This document shows positions 45,499 to 56,500 of a stretch of 64,000 nucleotides of DNA, piece after piece. The notes beneath the pieces were generated by a model. The model saw nothing but the letters and a program-made list of their open reading frames with translations, was not told the origin of the DNA and searched no databases. How positions within the stretch are numbered: the stretch's first letter is position 1; each line of letters starts with the position of its first letter. The position numbers and the translations under genes are program-made. This DNA is from Lumbricus terrestris (lineage: Eukaryota; Annelida; Clitellata; Crassiclitellata; Lumbricidae), in assembly GCA_949752735.1 (NCBI GenBank), contig OX457042.1:28359116-28423115 (forward strand), read 5' to 3'.

Positions 45499-45735
45499 AA
45501 GACCTTTTGGGAGGGCGTTTGGTTTAAATTCAGCTAAACAGGTTTAAGATACTTGCGGGAGTTTGCTACATGGTACCAGATGCCACCTAAGAAGCTGATC
45601 ATGGAAATGTACGAACTACTGGAAATGGCTAAATATTGAAACATCGTTGATTATTATTATGGAAGACAAGACCTTTGGGGACGGTGTTTGGCTTTACATT
45701 CAGCTAAACAGGTCTAAGATACTTGCGGGAGCTTT
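45499..45735 (+). repeat. Two direct copies of a ~65-bp block
   Basis: ACAAGACCTTTTGGGAGGGC...ATTCAGCTAAACAGGTTTAAG...ACTTGCGGGAG at 45499-45562 recurs at 45666-45733 with a few changes. The interval between is unique. This could be a decayed repeat end or a local duplication. Confidence 0.7.
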
Positions 45736-45946
45736 TGACTATACTTCAACTACGACTATTAATGATCTTTGTTCAACTTCAAACTGATCAAACGCAGTAT
45801 TATTACAATTCGTAGCATGACGGATGATCACAAGATATTTCTGTAGTAAAATTTAACTGTCGGAGGCCAATGAGGCACCCATCACGCCCTACTACTGATT
45901 TTACCAAGACCAAATGGAAAGCTGATTAGACTTTAAGGGGCGTTGC

Positions 45947-47038
45947 CAGGGCCGGCCTTAGCTCAAGTGGCGCCCTAGGCAAGGCATACATTTGGCGCCC
46001 CAGGCATAAGGCCTGCGTTTGGCGTCCTTAGTTTCCCACTCAATTGTTCAGCCCACGTTAGAATCTAAAGATGAATTAGGCAGAGCCGGTATACGCTTAC
46101 AAGGCCGTAGCCAGGATTTTATTTCGGGGGATGTTTTCTTGACCGTGAATTTTGAGCGGGCGACTTTTTTGGGTGAAATTTTCTGACGACTTTTGTTAGT
46201 CGTCGAATTTTCTGACGTCCAAAATCACTATTTTCCGCGATTTTCTGCTCAAAATTACATTACACATTGTCATGTGCTAGCAAATGCATCATTATTTCAT
46301 TTCTACATTATTTCATTTAGGGGGGTTCAAACACCCAAAACATCTCCCTAGCTACGGCCTGGTAGGTCTACGTTCAACTGAGTAATTCATTTTGATTGCT
46401 TTATTAGTACACTGAAGGTTGGATATAATATTCAATTTTGTGGTGAATGGTAGGCCTATAAGTTAAAAAATATTAAAATACACTCTTGTGGATATGGCGC
46501 CCTCTTTGATGGAAATGGCGCCCTCTAGAACTTAATTTGGCGCCCCATGCAACTGCCTGCTTTTCCTATGCCTTAGGTCGGCCCTGCCTCAGCTACTGCC
46601 CTTTCTTCATCGTCGTCCCTACTAGACTATTTTTATTTCGGTCTGAATAGGCCTAATGGGCAGGCTGTAATGTTGCAATCTCATCTACATACCCAGCAAG
46701 GCCCACTCCCATTTCATACATTTCATTCTTGCAACATCTTCACTATAGAAGTTGAGCGTCGCGTATTTTAAACTGTCTCCTAAAGCAAAGAGTACGGAAT
46801 GTCGTTAAAAATCGAATTTTATTTGTCGATTTAAAATTTATGCAGTCCTTGAAATTGAATTAGGCCATCCTGAACAGGTGCAAAGAATCCATAATTATTT
46901 TAAATTCTTTCCATTAGCGAAAGTTTTGAGTTTAAAGAATATAGTGCAAAAAATAAATTCGCCGGTGCCGCGGCGCCCCCCAAAGACTGCGGCGCCCTAG
47001 GCAACTGCCTACTTTGCCTATAGGTAAGGCCGGCCCTG
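45947..47038. mobile_element. Non-autonomous hAT-type transposon
   Basis: TIRs CAGGGCCGGCCTTA (left) and TAAGGCCGGCCCTG (right), with a perfect 8-bp duplication GGCGTTGC at 45939-45946 and 47039-47046. Subterminal GGCGCCCTAGGCAA repeats lie at both ends. No transposase is recognisable in the 1,092 bp. It carries a nested insert near 46100-46364. Confidence 0.92.
46100..46364. mobile_element. Nested element inside the 45.9-kb hAT
   Basis: Inverted ends AAGGCCGTAGCCAGG and (right, reversed) CCAGGCCGTAGCTAGGG. The interior has repeated TTTTCTGACGAC and TTAGTCGTCG. The target duplication is not clear, so the superfamily is unassigned. Confidence 0.55.
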
Positions 47039-47841
47039 GGCGTTGCAGGAATCAATCTCACATCCATAAGCTCTTCATGCCAGAGTGTTTTTTTTAATCA
47101 TTGCCTTAAACCCTCCCCAAAGTTAGCAGGGTGGAGAAATGTATAGGATATTCCTGAATTGCATGGATGCCGGCTTTATTAAAGAACTTGTTATGGAGCC
47201 AGTCAGAAAAGCCAACATTTTGGACTTTGCAATAACATCTGATTAAATATGAGAGAGAATGTATGTGCATGTGGAGAAGGTTAGCACTGGTGATCATCAA
47301 TCTGTCAGAGGGACCTTAGTCATGGAGAAGATCAAGGAAGTCAAAGCCAATGTCAAAAGTCTTAAAGCCGACTATAAATAATGGAGGGAAAGGCTGAAGG
47401 AAATGGATTGGAAAATGCCGTAAAGGGTTTATGGAAGGGAATTATACTTGGGAGAAGCTAATAAAGTTATGAGAGAGAGATAATAATACCCATGTGCAAA
47501 GCTCAAATAAGAGTGGACCTTGGGTAACATGTAAGATTCAAAAGAAAAGAAGGGCAATAAGTGTTAATTTTCATCTCACAGTGTCCACCTTGGAAGATGT
47601 GAGAAAAATCCTTGAGTCCAGGGCAAGCATTTTTGCACAGTGGTGGAAGAGGATTGGCATCAATGATGTTTACTAAGGAATATGTGGCGGCACAACTGAA
47701 AGGGCTAAAACTGACAAGAGTTCACCTTGCATAGATGAACTGCATTCTTAATTTCTACATTAAACATGAGGGACGCAATTGGAGGGACAGTAGCACAGAT
47801 AGATCTTCAGTAAATTGATGCGGACTGGAGATGTACCGAGG

Positions 47842-49131
47842 CAGGGCCGTTTTAAGGAGATTTGGGGCCCTAGGCACAATTTAAATCCTAATCTTAAACG
47901 TAGCCATATGAGTCTAATCTAGTTCCCTTCCTCTGTGGGAAATCATCGTTTCTGGGAACGGAAAATGAGTATTTGCGGCCGATCGCTGAGGCGCGTAGCG
48001 CCAAGAGGGCAGGGGCATGGAGAGGGAATATGCCCCTCCTCATCAGAAATTTTTGAATTTCCACATCGCAATGGCAGCATTTAAAGCTGAAATCTTAGCA
48101 AAATTGCTCAACTTCTGCATTGCTGACATGAGTAATCTAAGACTTAAATAATTATTCATACAATTATAATAGGCTAATTTTCTTTCAGTTTCCACAATGT
48201 AATGATAGCTAGCATTGAAACCTGTGATCTTAACAAAATTACTCTATTATTTCAGTGTGGATAAAAAGAGTGATTGAAATTTCAATTATCATAATTTTTT
48301 ACCATAAATAATTTCTTTACGTGTCCAGTTCAGCAACTCAGTTCTGCTGCTTCTGGACCAATAAAGTATAGTTAATAACTGCTGACAGGTGAATAATTTT
48401 CTTATAGGCCTATAGCCTAGTCTAAGTCCTATTTTCCAGGGCCGTTTTTAAGGAATTTTTAGAACTGCACAAACCCTTCTTTCCTTTCCCATCCTCCATG
48501 GTACATTACTCCCAATTGGAGGAAAATAGCCTTTTAAACTAGTTTTAACTGCACAGAAGTGCTTCTACATGTTTCTACAACTGCACAAATCCATTTAGAA
48601 CTGCACATTTTGTGTACAACTGCACGTTAAAAAATCCCTGCTATTTTCGTGCACTGAAATTAACTTATCAACGTTACTCAAAGAGGTCCTGCATTGCTGA
48701 CGAGGACACTGCAGTTATCAGGATTGTTACAAACGTTACACACCAAAGAAGAACTACCAAAATCGGGAAGTAAAGTAGTAGGCTTAATTATGCTGTTTTA
48801 CTAAGTATTTAAGGAACAAAACGTTTTGAAATTTGATAGTTTGAAAATTGAAATGTAACACTGGAAAGACGCCAAGTACATGTAGTTGTACAAAAATAGT
48901 CTTTGTGCAAATGTTAACAGTGAATTATAAGCTTACTCATTGAGTCATTGTAATATGATGGTATACTACAAGTGTAAAATAAAGTTCAGTTTAACATAGG
49001 CCTACATTAAAGTTCGTATCACATGGTGTTAATTTATTATGTAATGTAGACTATTTGGGTCGTTGCGGGGCCCCCTGATGCGCGGGGCCCTAGGCACGTG
49101 CCTCGCGTGCCTTGGCGTTAAAATGGCTCTG
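47842..49131. mobile_element. Non-autonomous hAT-type transposon inserted in the LINE
   Basis: Left end CAGGGCCGTTTTAAGG, right end (reversed) CAGAGCCATTTTAACG. An 8-bp duplication TACCGAGG sits at 47834-47841 and 49132-49139. Subterminal GGGGCCCTAGGCAC occurs at both ends. It carries a second hAT MITE at 48437-48640. The 1,290-bp element encodes no recognisable transposase. Confidence 0.9.
48437..48640. mobile_element. hAT-type MITE, copy 2, nested
   Basis: It is flanked by a perfect 8-bp duplication CTATTTTC (48429-48436 and 48641-48648). The left end is CAGGGCCGTTTTTAA; the right end is truncated or diverged (TTAAAAAATCCCTG). The interior (AACTGCACAAATCCATTTAG, AACTGCACATTTTGTGTACA) is the reverse of 13995-14183. 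Confidence 0.88.
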
Positions 49132-49223
49132 TACCGAGGGAATGGAGCGATGGCCTAATATGCCTAATGATGCCACTGTTTAAAAAGAGAAACAGAAGTG
49201 AGCCATGTAGGTATAGACTAGTC

Positions 49224-49776
49224 CAGACTCCAGCGGTTCCCAATCTGTGGCTCGTGGGCCAAAAGTGGCTCGCCAAGCCTCAAAAATGGCCCTCATGATT
49301 GCCATTTTTGAGGCATCTCTCAAAGAATTAACAAAACTATAAAAAAAATTGATAATTTGGATAGGATAGAACTTCTTCTTTCTTCTTCTTCTTTAGGTTT
49401 GCTGCCTCTCGTCAGGTCCAGATGCCCAACGACGCCACTCTTCTTGGTTTTGTGCTTTTTCTTTGAGTTTTCCATATCCATCCTCCATCATCCAATCCAA
49501 GAACTTTTCCCTAGGTCCTCTCCATTTTGCCCTCCACTATGTCTCTTTGCAAGGATAGAACAAATAATTATTTTCTATTTAAAATTATTTTATTTTTACG
49601 TCTATAAATAACATCAAACATTCTATTTTGAATCAATTATAACAATTTTATATGCTTTTAGCTAATTAAATTTTAGCCTTGTGGCCCCCTTATGTCCTTA
49701 AACTAAGAAAAAGTGCCCTCTTGTCCTCCGACTTAGAAAAAGTGGCCCTAGAGTCAAAAAAGCTTTGGAACCACTG
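49224..49776. mobile_element. hAT-type element, long copy of the CAGTGGTTCCC family
   Basis: The ends CAGCGGTTCCCAATC (49231) and GCTTTGGAACCACTG (49776) lie within a 7/8 duplication GACTAGTC (49216-49223) and TACTAGTC (49777-49784). Removing 49224-49784 restores the LINE frame, which supports this boundary. The interior matches 24939-25205 and 56483-56826 but contains an extra minus-strand LINE piece. Confidence 0.85.
49375..49560 (-). pseudogene. LINE 3'-end coding remnant inside a hAT element
   Basis: On the minus strand the decayed reading resembles the C-terminus of the LINE at 54830-56400. The + strand has TCATCCAATCCAAGAACTTT against TCATCCAATCCAGCAGTTTT there, and shares TTTGCTGCCTCTCGTCAGGTCC-like sequence with GCTCTCTGCCAAGTGGCAGGTCC. 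Many frame breaks. Confidence 0.6.
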
Positions 49777-49815
49777 TACTAGTCAGTTTAGCCGGTGTTG
49801 TGTGTAAGTATGTAA

Positions 49816-50270
49816 GTAAGTTATGTAGGAATATCCTACGATGCTCATTCATAAGGCATGCAGAAGGTGCATTTGAATTCACCTAAAAACATGAATCTAG
49901 CATGTTGATCAAGGGATGTGCGAACTGCTGGAGAAAGTATATTCTTTGTTTTACAATCTCTGGCACAGTGAGTAGAGGTTCAGTTTTTTTGAGAGGGGAG
50001 GGAGGTGGTTAGTAGCCCATGAAGTGCAAGTGTGAAGGTTTGAATGGTTATATGATCTCAGTGGACACTCGTAGCTTTTAAGTGGAAGCTAAGAGAGATA
50101 GGTAATTGAGCATTGCATGTTAACTTGAAGTGGTTTTAACATGGACTGCACGTCTTTTGAACCACTTAAAATCCTTGTTATGTTATGTTATCATATGATA
50201 TTTATAAGTTCTATTTCTGTGCTTTTAGATCTCAAAATGTTGCTGTTCTAATAAGAATTTTGCATGTTGC
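49816..50270. other. No supported feature upstream of coding exon 1
   Basis: AT-rich DNA; it holds the two acceptor-like sites described at 50221-50290. Confidence 0.45.
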
Positions 50271-50290
50271 AGATCTCAGAATGTTGCTGA
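50229..50290 (+). promoter_or_regulatory. Duplicated splice acceptor and start-codon context
   Basis: AG|ATCTCAAAATGTTGCTG at 50227-50245 is repeated 44 bp later as AG|ATCTCAGAATGTTGCTG (50271-50289). Use of the second acceptor puts ATG 50281 eight bases into the exon. Use of the first adds an upstream ATG at 50237 that meets a TAA after four codons. Start choice at 50281 is supported by the signal peptide and by an A at -3. Confidence 0.6.
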
Positions 50291-50528
50291 AACCAAATAC
50301 CTTTGGCATCCTGCTTTGCTGCTTCGTGCTTTTCACCGACAGCTGCTCATCCTTTGAACTTCCGTCACTGCAGAGCTTTGTAGACGTCTTCGATCAGTTG
50401 GGACAACTGATGTCTCAATCTAAAAAATCCAACACAAAGCCAAATCCGTCGAAATCGAAGAAGATGAAAAGGCAATCAACAGACATTGGTGATGAAAGTC
50501 CCAACCCTTATGAAGTCAGAAGCTCCAG
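50281..50528 (+). CDS. PGGHG: GH65 gene coding exon 1 (signal peptide)
   Basis: Encodes residues 1-82 plus two bases. MLLKPNTFGILLCCFVLF is a typical signal peptide. It is followed by a short amphipathic stretch (25-44) and a Lys/Ser/Asn linker. Acceptor GTTGCAG precedes at 50272; donor CAG|GTAAGC follows. The linker is poorly conserved in type and has no counterpart that I recall in the vertebrate enzyme. Confidence 0.8.
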
Positions 50529-53500
50529 GTAAGCTATATTAACAGCTATCGGCAAGATAGGCATGGTAGATTAGCAAGGCTAGGTTAGTAACGCTGGCAT
50601 AGGAAAGACAAGGCAATTTAAGACACGTCACCAACTCACCAAGGGTAAGCTTAGCAAATTAAGCCAAAGTTGGTAAAACATACAGTAGCGAGCAATTTAG
50701 AGTAATGGATAAAGCCAATTAAGGTGATACGATAAGAACTGAAGTGAGGCAAGATCAAGGAAGTCAGGAAAGGTAAGGTAAGTTCAAGCAGCTAAGCAAT
50801 CTTTTTCAAATTGGAAGTCTGTTAAAGGAGCTTTACTTATGCTGAGGCTTTAAGAAAACAGCTCTGAGCGCAGCTTTTCTCTCCGTCTGCCTGTAAAAGT
50901 TGCCACGCAGTGTTTTAGCTCGTTCCAACGTCAAAACTTGCCTTTAAAGCAGAGGTGTATTCGGAGCATTACATTCATATATTGAAGGTGGACAAAATCA
51001 AAGGGCCCAAGGTCGCAATAGCCCGAAGGTTTTTAACTAAAAACTGTCCTGTATTTTTTGGGTTTTATGTGATTATAATTGGACGTTTTGAAGGACAGTG
51101 TTTGGTTTTGACAGTGCCTAACTGTTTTTATCACATATTTTCTTGCCTTACCTTTAACCATTAGGGTGACTGGGACTATGGGTAATTGATGATAAATTTC
51201 ATGCTCTTTTTCTAGCCTAAATACTTTCATATAGTTGTTCTATTATTTCCAGTTTAACTCTAACACAGTTTTTTTTTTGAATTATATTGACATAACGGCG
51301 ATGGCATGGTGTGTAACCAAATTTGGCTGTACGCTTAGATGTGTCATGAAAAAGGTTAAGAACCTCTGCTTTAAAGTTGTTGTAGTTCTTTTGCTACTGA
51401 AACTGATATTTTGCTTTCCAAACAGTGACATTTGTTGAACCCTTATTGCCTGCAATAAGTAAGCAAGCAAGTAGCCTTTATTTACATCTGAAAAGTGCGC
51501 ATACATTACATTCTAACTGAACGATTAATTACATACATTTTAAAATGAATTATAACAGGATTGATACAGGAGCAGATTATAATGTGTCACATGTGCAACT
51601 AAATAAACTATAGATGCAACGGTTTACAAAACTGTTTTTAATCAACTTAGAATTGTACGAATTAAGCACTGACAGTATACCAACGATCACCACTGATACT
51701 GCTCGGGACCCAGTGTGGAGACAATAGCATGACTGTCAGGGTACTTGAGTATTGTTTGTAATTATTTACTGGCCAATTTTATAAAGATATTCATTGCCGA
51801 TTTTTGTTTTACAGTATACCAATGATGCCTGACAAGCGGACGATAAACACACGGTACATGCCAACGCTTGGTAATGGCTACATTGGAACGACAGTTTACA
51901 GTGATTCAATCTTCCTCAATGGGTTATACAGCGGAGAAGGAGGTGAGCCAGTTATCACATGGCAAGATAGAAAATGTTCTTTTGTCTAACACAATTTGAG
52001 AAACTATAGTAGTATATAGTATATTCGTTTAATGTCAAAGACAATCATGGTGACACACCACACCAAGTTACAGGTCAGAGATGTAAAATTAAACACAGAA
52101 GTAATAATAAAGCTTAGTAATAATAAGTAAGTATAATGTACCAGCTGCAAAAAACGCACTCTGGTTTACAAGCGTATATAAGAAACAAATCACGACACAT
52201 AAAAAACAAAAACAAGACAAATCAGGCAGCCATCAACGGCGCCATTCATATAGCTCAAACCAATTGATGGTAACGTCACGACAGAGTTATCCTTAGGCGA
52301 AAACGCCGCTCGAGAAGCACAAGTTTGGTATAGAAATAATAATAAATAATAAAAAGTTTGCATGTCTGTCCAATAAATATGGAACTTTGTGATTATGTAA
52401 AAGTCTGGCAAATTAAGTCAGAAAATGCCATTAAGTATCCAGTTTAGGTTAGATATGGCTGCATTTTCATTTTGTCTTAGTCAGTTGATGATTTTTTCCA
52501 TTTTTCTGACTTTAAACTGCAGCTTTTGTACCTTATTGTGCTTTGTGTCAACAAGTTTATGCAATAAGGCAATAGCAGTAGTAGTATAGGCATTAGCAAT
52601 TTATGGCTGTATAATATGTATATGGACACTTACTACAGCGTTTTTCAAGTAGGCCTACATAACGAAAGTGCTTTCTTCGCCATGCTGTATGTAAAATGTC
52701 ATTAGGAGTCTTAGTACAGAAATGACTTTAGCATAAAAAACAATTGAACGGTGATTAGAAGATTCACCATATGCACATGGATTATAATTTTTGCTTACAT
52801 TTGAAGTGAAATTAGGATAGCTTCAAGAGCAGTGAATATGTAGTAGCGAAATAATAGCTGGTAAATTGTATACTTTTTAGCTGAGTCACACCGAGCGGCG
52901 ATTCCAGCAATACTCATGACTCGAGTAAATCTCACGACCCCCGATTTTGAGCGGCGAGCAACCAGAAAGTTTACGTTGAACGCCCAAGATGGTAAGCACT
53001 GCCTATACAGTATTAATAATGATAATAATGGCGACAATTTCTATGGTGCCGTAACACAGCACATACCTGGACAGGGGTGCCTCTACAAAACACAATAACG
53101 CAATCAGTCGGAGCTACGTCTTAGAGAAGAGATATGCCTTGAGGTGAAATTTGAAAGCCTTAACTGAGTTGGCTGAATGAACAGTGGTCGGCAGACTATT
53201 CTACCAGCAAGTGCCAGCAGTTGAAAAGTTCTATTTCTTCGTCCGCCTCACATAGAGATCAAAGTCATCAAACCAACTCAGTCGGGTCAGTCGAACATAG
53301 AAATAAACTGCCAAAAACAAAACACGCAGCGCTCTAATGCAGGCAGCCACATACGGCGCCCATCCTACAGAGTTTGCTAAGTATTTAGTTGATTGCTGAT
53401 TGATGGTGAAGGAACTGCAGTTAGTGTCATTTGTGCGAGACTACTGCAGGTGATATATCATTGTTGGTCTAGTAAAAGTCAATCAGTTGTTTTGCAGATT

Positions 53501-56500
53501 CAATAAATACATGCAGCATTGCCATTGCGGATTTTGAAATTACTATGGCTTTTTTTACTGTGTTGGCTCTGGCCACGATTGAGTTGCTACTTTTATAGAA
53601 AAAGTGTTTTAGATAATAAAAAAATGTAACGACGAGGTCAGTTTTGATGACATGCTGTGTATTTGCATTCGTTTAATGTCAATGTACCAGGTTTACACAC
53701 TATGGTTATATTTTTTTACCACTTGTTGTGGAGTACCACACTATAGTCTGCCTATAATGATTTCTTCTACTTTGTGCAGCCTAGCTTATTATTATATATT
53801 GTCTCGTTATCGCTACTACCTAACATTTGGTACCACTTGTTGTGGGCATTGTCTGTAGTCTTTAACTCCTTGTCTGTATTCATTTATAATTCAAATTAGC
53901 TTTGCTTAGTTATTAATGTATACGATCTCTGTTTTCACTATGCTTATAACCTGTTTTATCCCTCGTTCTCTCTCTCCTATTTATACTCATTTACTGTTTT
54001 CATCTCATCTATATTGTTAGATATTTACCCCACTCTTCTGTCACCTCCATCTTAATATAACTCCTGTTGTGGTTGCCCAGGTTTAGCGGGATCACTCCTT
54101 TTCTGGGCTACCCTTTCTTAGGGATCTTTCACCTGATAGATGATAATATTAGCTCCTTGTCTCTCTGTACACTCTTATTTAATGTATTTTTTGTTTTTTT
54201 GCTGTTTTTGATTTGTTGATCTCTTTGAATAAACAAGATTTGATTTGATTTGGTACACTGAGATAAACAAAATAAACTTTAACAAAAATGATGGTGAAAG
54301 AGTGCAGTGTGCATTGTGCACTAGTTAGTAATTGCAAGTGAATCGATGGTTAGATAGCTAGTCTTTATATGGAGTGAAAGTCATCTGCCTTCCCATTGTG
54401 TTACAAACGCTTTAATGATAACAACCTTCGTGTTTTAATTTAGGTTATTTTTCGGAGACGATCAAGTGCGAGTTTGCGGACATTGAGCATAGGATTTATC
54501 TTCATCAGAAGTACATTCGGCTGTTTGTCGTTGACATATACGTTAAGATGAACCCCGCAACTCTAGGAGGAGGAACAATTACTATGAACTATCCATCATG
54601 GAATTCCAGCGGCGATCTGACTTTCAATTCTCCGCTCAATTATCGTGGCAACTGGTACGAGTCATGCATGAAAAACTCATTTTGTCGGGAAAAAATCATT
54701 TGTAAACAAAAGATTTATATTTATTGAGTATACGAACAGTATGACAATAATTTGGTGAAAGGGAAAGTTGCAGAGTAAGATTTGTAACCTAAATGTATTT
54801 TTGATTCCAACAATCGATATTCTTCTTTCTTTTTCTTTAGGCTCTCTGCCAAGTGGCAGGTCCAAACGTCCAATGTCTCCATCTTTCACGCTGTTGTGCC
54901 ATGTCCTTAACCCTCATCCGCTTAAGCTAAAATGCAACTTAATTTGAACAAGGGGGGTCTGGCCAGACCCCCGTTTTGATGTGGGTTTTGCATAGGAAAT
55001 AGTAATTTTTATGTGCCAATTTTGTAAGATGATATCAGGGTAACTCAAAACAACAATGTATCAGTCTCTTTATGCAATATAAATAAGTTTTATGATGAAT
55101 TTGAAATTAAATGTTTAGTTACATTAATTGTAACGGTTTGTCATACATGTTCATCGTCACAATAGTTGTCTATCTATAAAATTTGGAAATCAAAATAAAG
55201 AAACCATATTTTTAGTAAAATTAGTACTGAATGCTCTTATGACCAGAGTCAGCTTGACTGTTTTCTAGAAAATATCTATAGCAAATAATGGAATAGGACA
55301 AAACCTAAAATGTAAACATGTAAGCTTATCATACTTAGTCCGTTAGCTATTGCTTTCGGGTTCGTATGTCGAATGATGATGTCTTTCATCTCGGCTGTTA
55401 TAAAACTGTCAAAACTATATTGAATATTCTCAATGTATCCGTATTATTTTATTCAGCATCTTCTTTTACTGCATTGTGCAACAGAGTACGTCCTCTTGGC
55501 ATTGCTTTTGACTGCCAAAAATTATGCGGATCTTTACTTGTATTTAGGTCTCTCGGCTTCAATAGTATAGACAATTTCGTCATCATTATCTTCACTATCA
55601 GGTCCAGTCTCATCATCGTGTTTATCATCATCATCTTCAATTTCAACATTGTCTTCATCATAAGAAACATCTGAATGTTGTTCTTCAGGCATTGGCATCT
55701 CTTCGTATTCACATTCTTTATTGTTGCTCTAGTTCACTGTCCAAACTGTCATCATTGTAGTCTCGGCCAGTATTATCTTCAGAACTTCCATATAACTAAA
55801 TGGATTTGGTCGTTTAAATGTTCTAATTGTAGCTCATTAATATAGGAACAAAGTCATAAAAGCAATCTGAGAAAATATCACTCCTAAAAAAGTTATGCAG
55901 CAAATATGGCCAGACCCCCCCTTGTGCGGATGAGGGTTAAGTTCTCTGTAACCCTTCTCCATCATCCAATCCAGCAGTTTTTGTCTAGATCTTCCTCTGC
56001 ACCTTTTCCTCCTCCAATCTTCCTTCAATTATTTCTTTCTGCAGTGAGTTTCCTCACAGCAAATGTCCTACCCAATTCTTTTGTCTTGTCTTTATTGCAT
56101 CTAGCAGAGATCTTTTCTCTTCTACCATCGTCAGCACTTCCTCATTCGTAACATGATTTGTCCAACTATTTTTCTCCATCTTTCTCCATACCCACATTTC
56201 AAAAGCTTCCAGCCGCTTGGTGTCTTCTTTTCTCATTGTTCATGTCTCTGCGCCATATAACGACACACTCCATATCAATGTTTTGACCATTCTTTTCTTC
56301 AGATTCCTATTTAGCCATCCTCTAGCAATTCTTTCCGTTTTAAGAATGCCTCTTTACCCATTGCTATTCTCCTCTTTATCTCTTTATGACATTTGGACAA
56401 TCGATATTATATAATATTAAAGTCTCACGGATTTTATGTTTTTCTAAATAGAGAATTGCAGGCATTCGCTACAGACTTATGGCAGTGGTTCCCAACTTTT

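Larger units (their letters stand above)
47215..49815 (+). mobile_element. LINE fragment split by two hAT insertions
   Basis: Three pieces (about 47215-47841, 49132-49223 and 49777-49815) join into one decayed retrotransposon reading frame once the insertions are removed. The first piece has ADYK*WREKLKEMDWKM, as in the linker between endonuclease and reverse transcriptase. The junction then reads TGDVPREWSDG, and the last pieces give MPLFKKRNRSEPCRYRLV followed by SLAGVVCK. These resemble the RT-0/1 region (GxxPxxWr...PlfKKg...NYRPvSL) of CR1/jockey-type LINEs. In-frame stops and frameshifts make it non-functional. Confidence 0.75.
54820..56400 (-). mobile_element. LINE fragment in intron 3, split by a piggyBac element
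   Basis: Minus-strand coding remnants from right to left include IKRRIAMGKEAFLKRKELL, WSVSLYGAETWTM with frame breaks, RKEDTKRLEAFEMWVWRKME, SWTNHVTNEEVLTMVEEKRSL, RQKNWVGHLL, RQKLLDWMMEKGYREL and, beyond the insertion, AQQRERWRHWT. This is the C-terminal region of a common animal LINE ORF2. Frameshifts make it a pseudogene. Confidence 0.85.
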
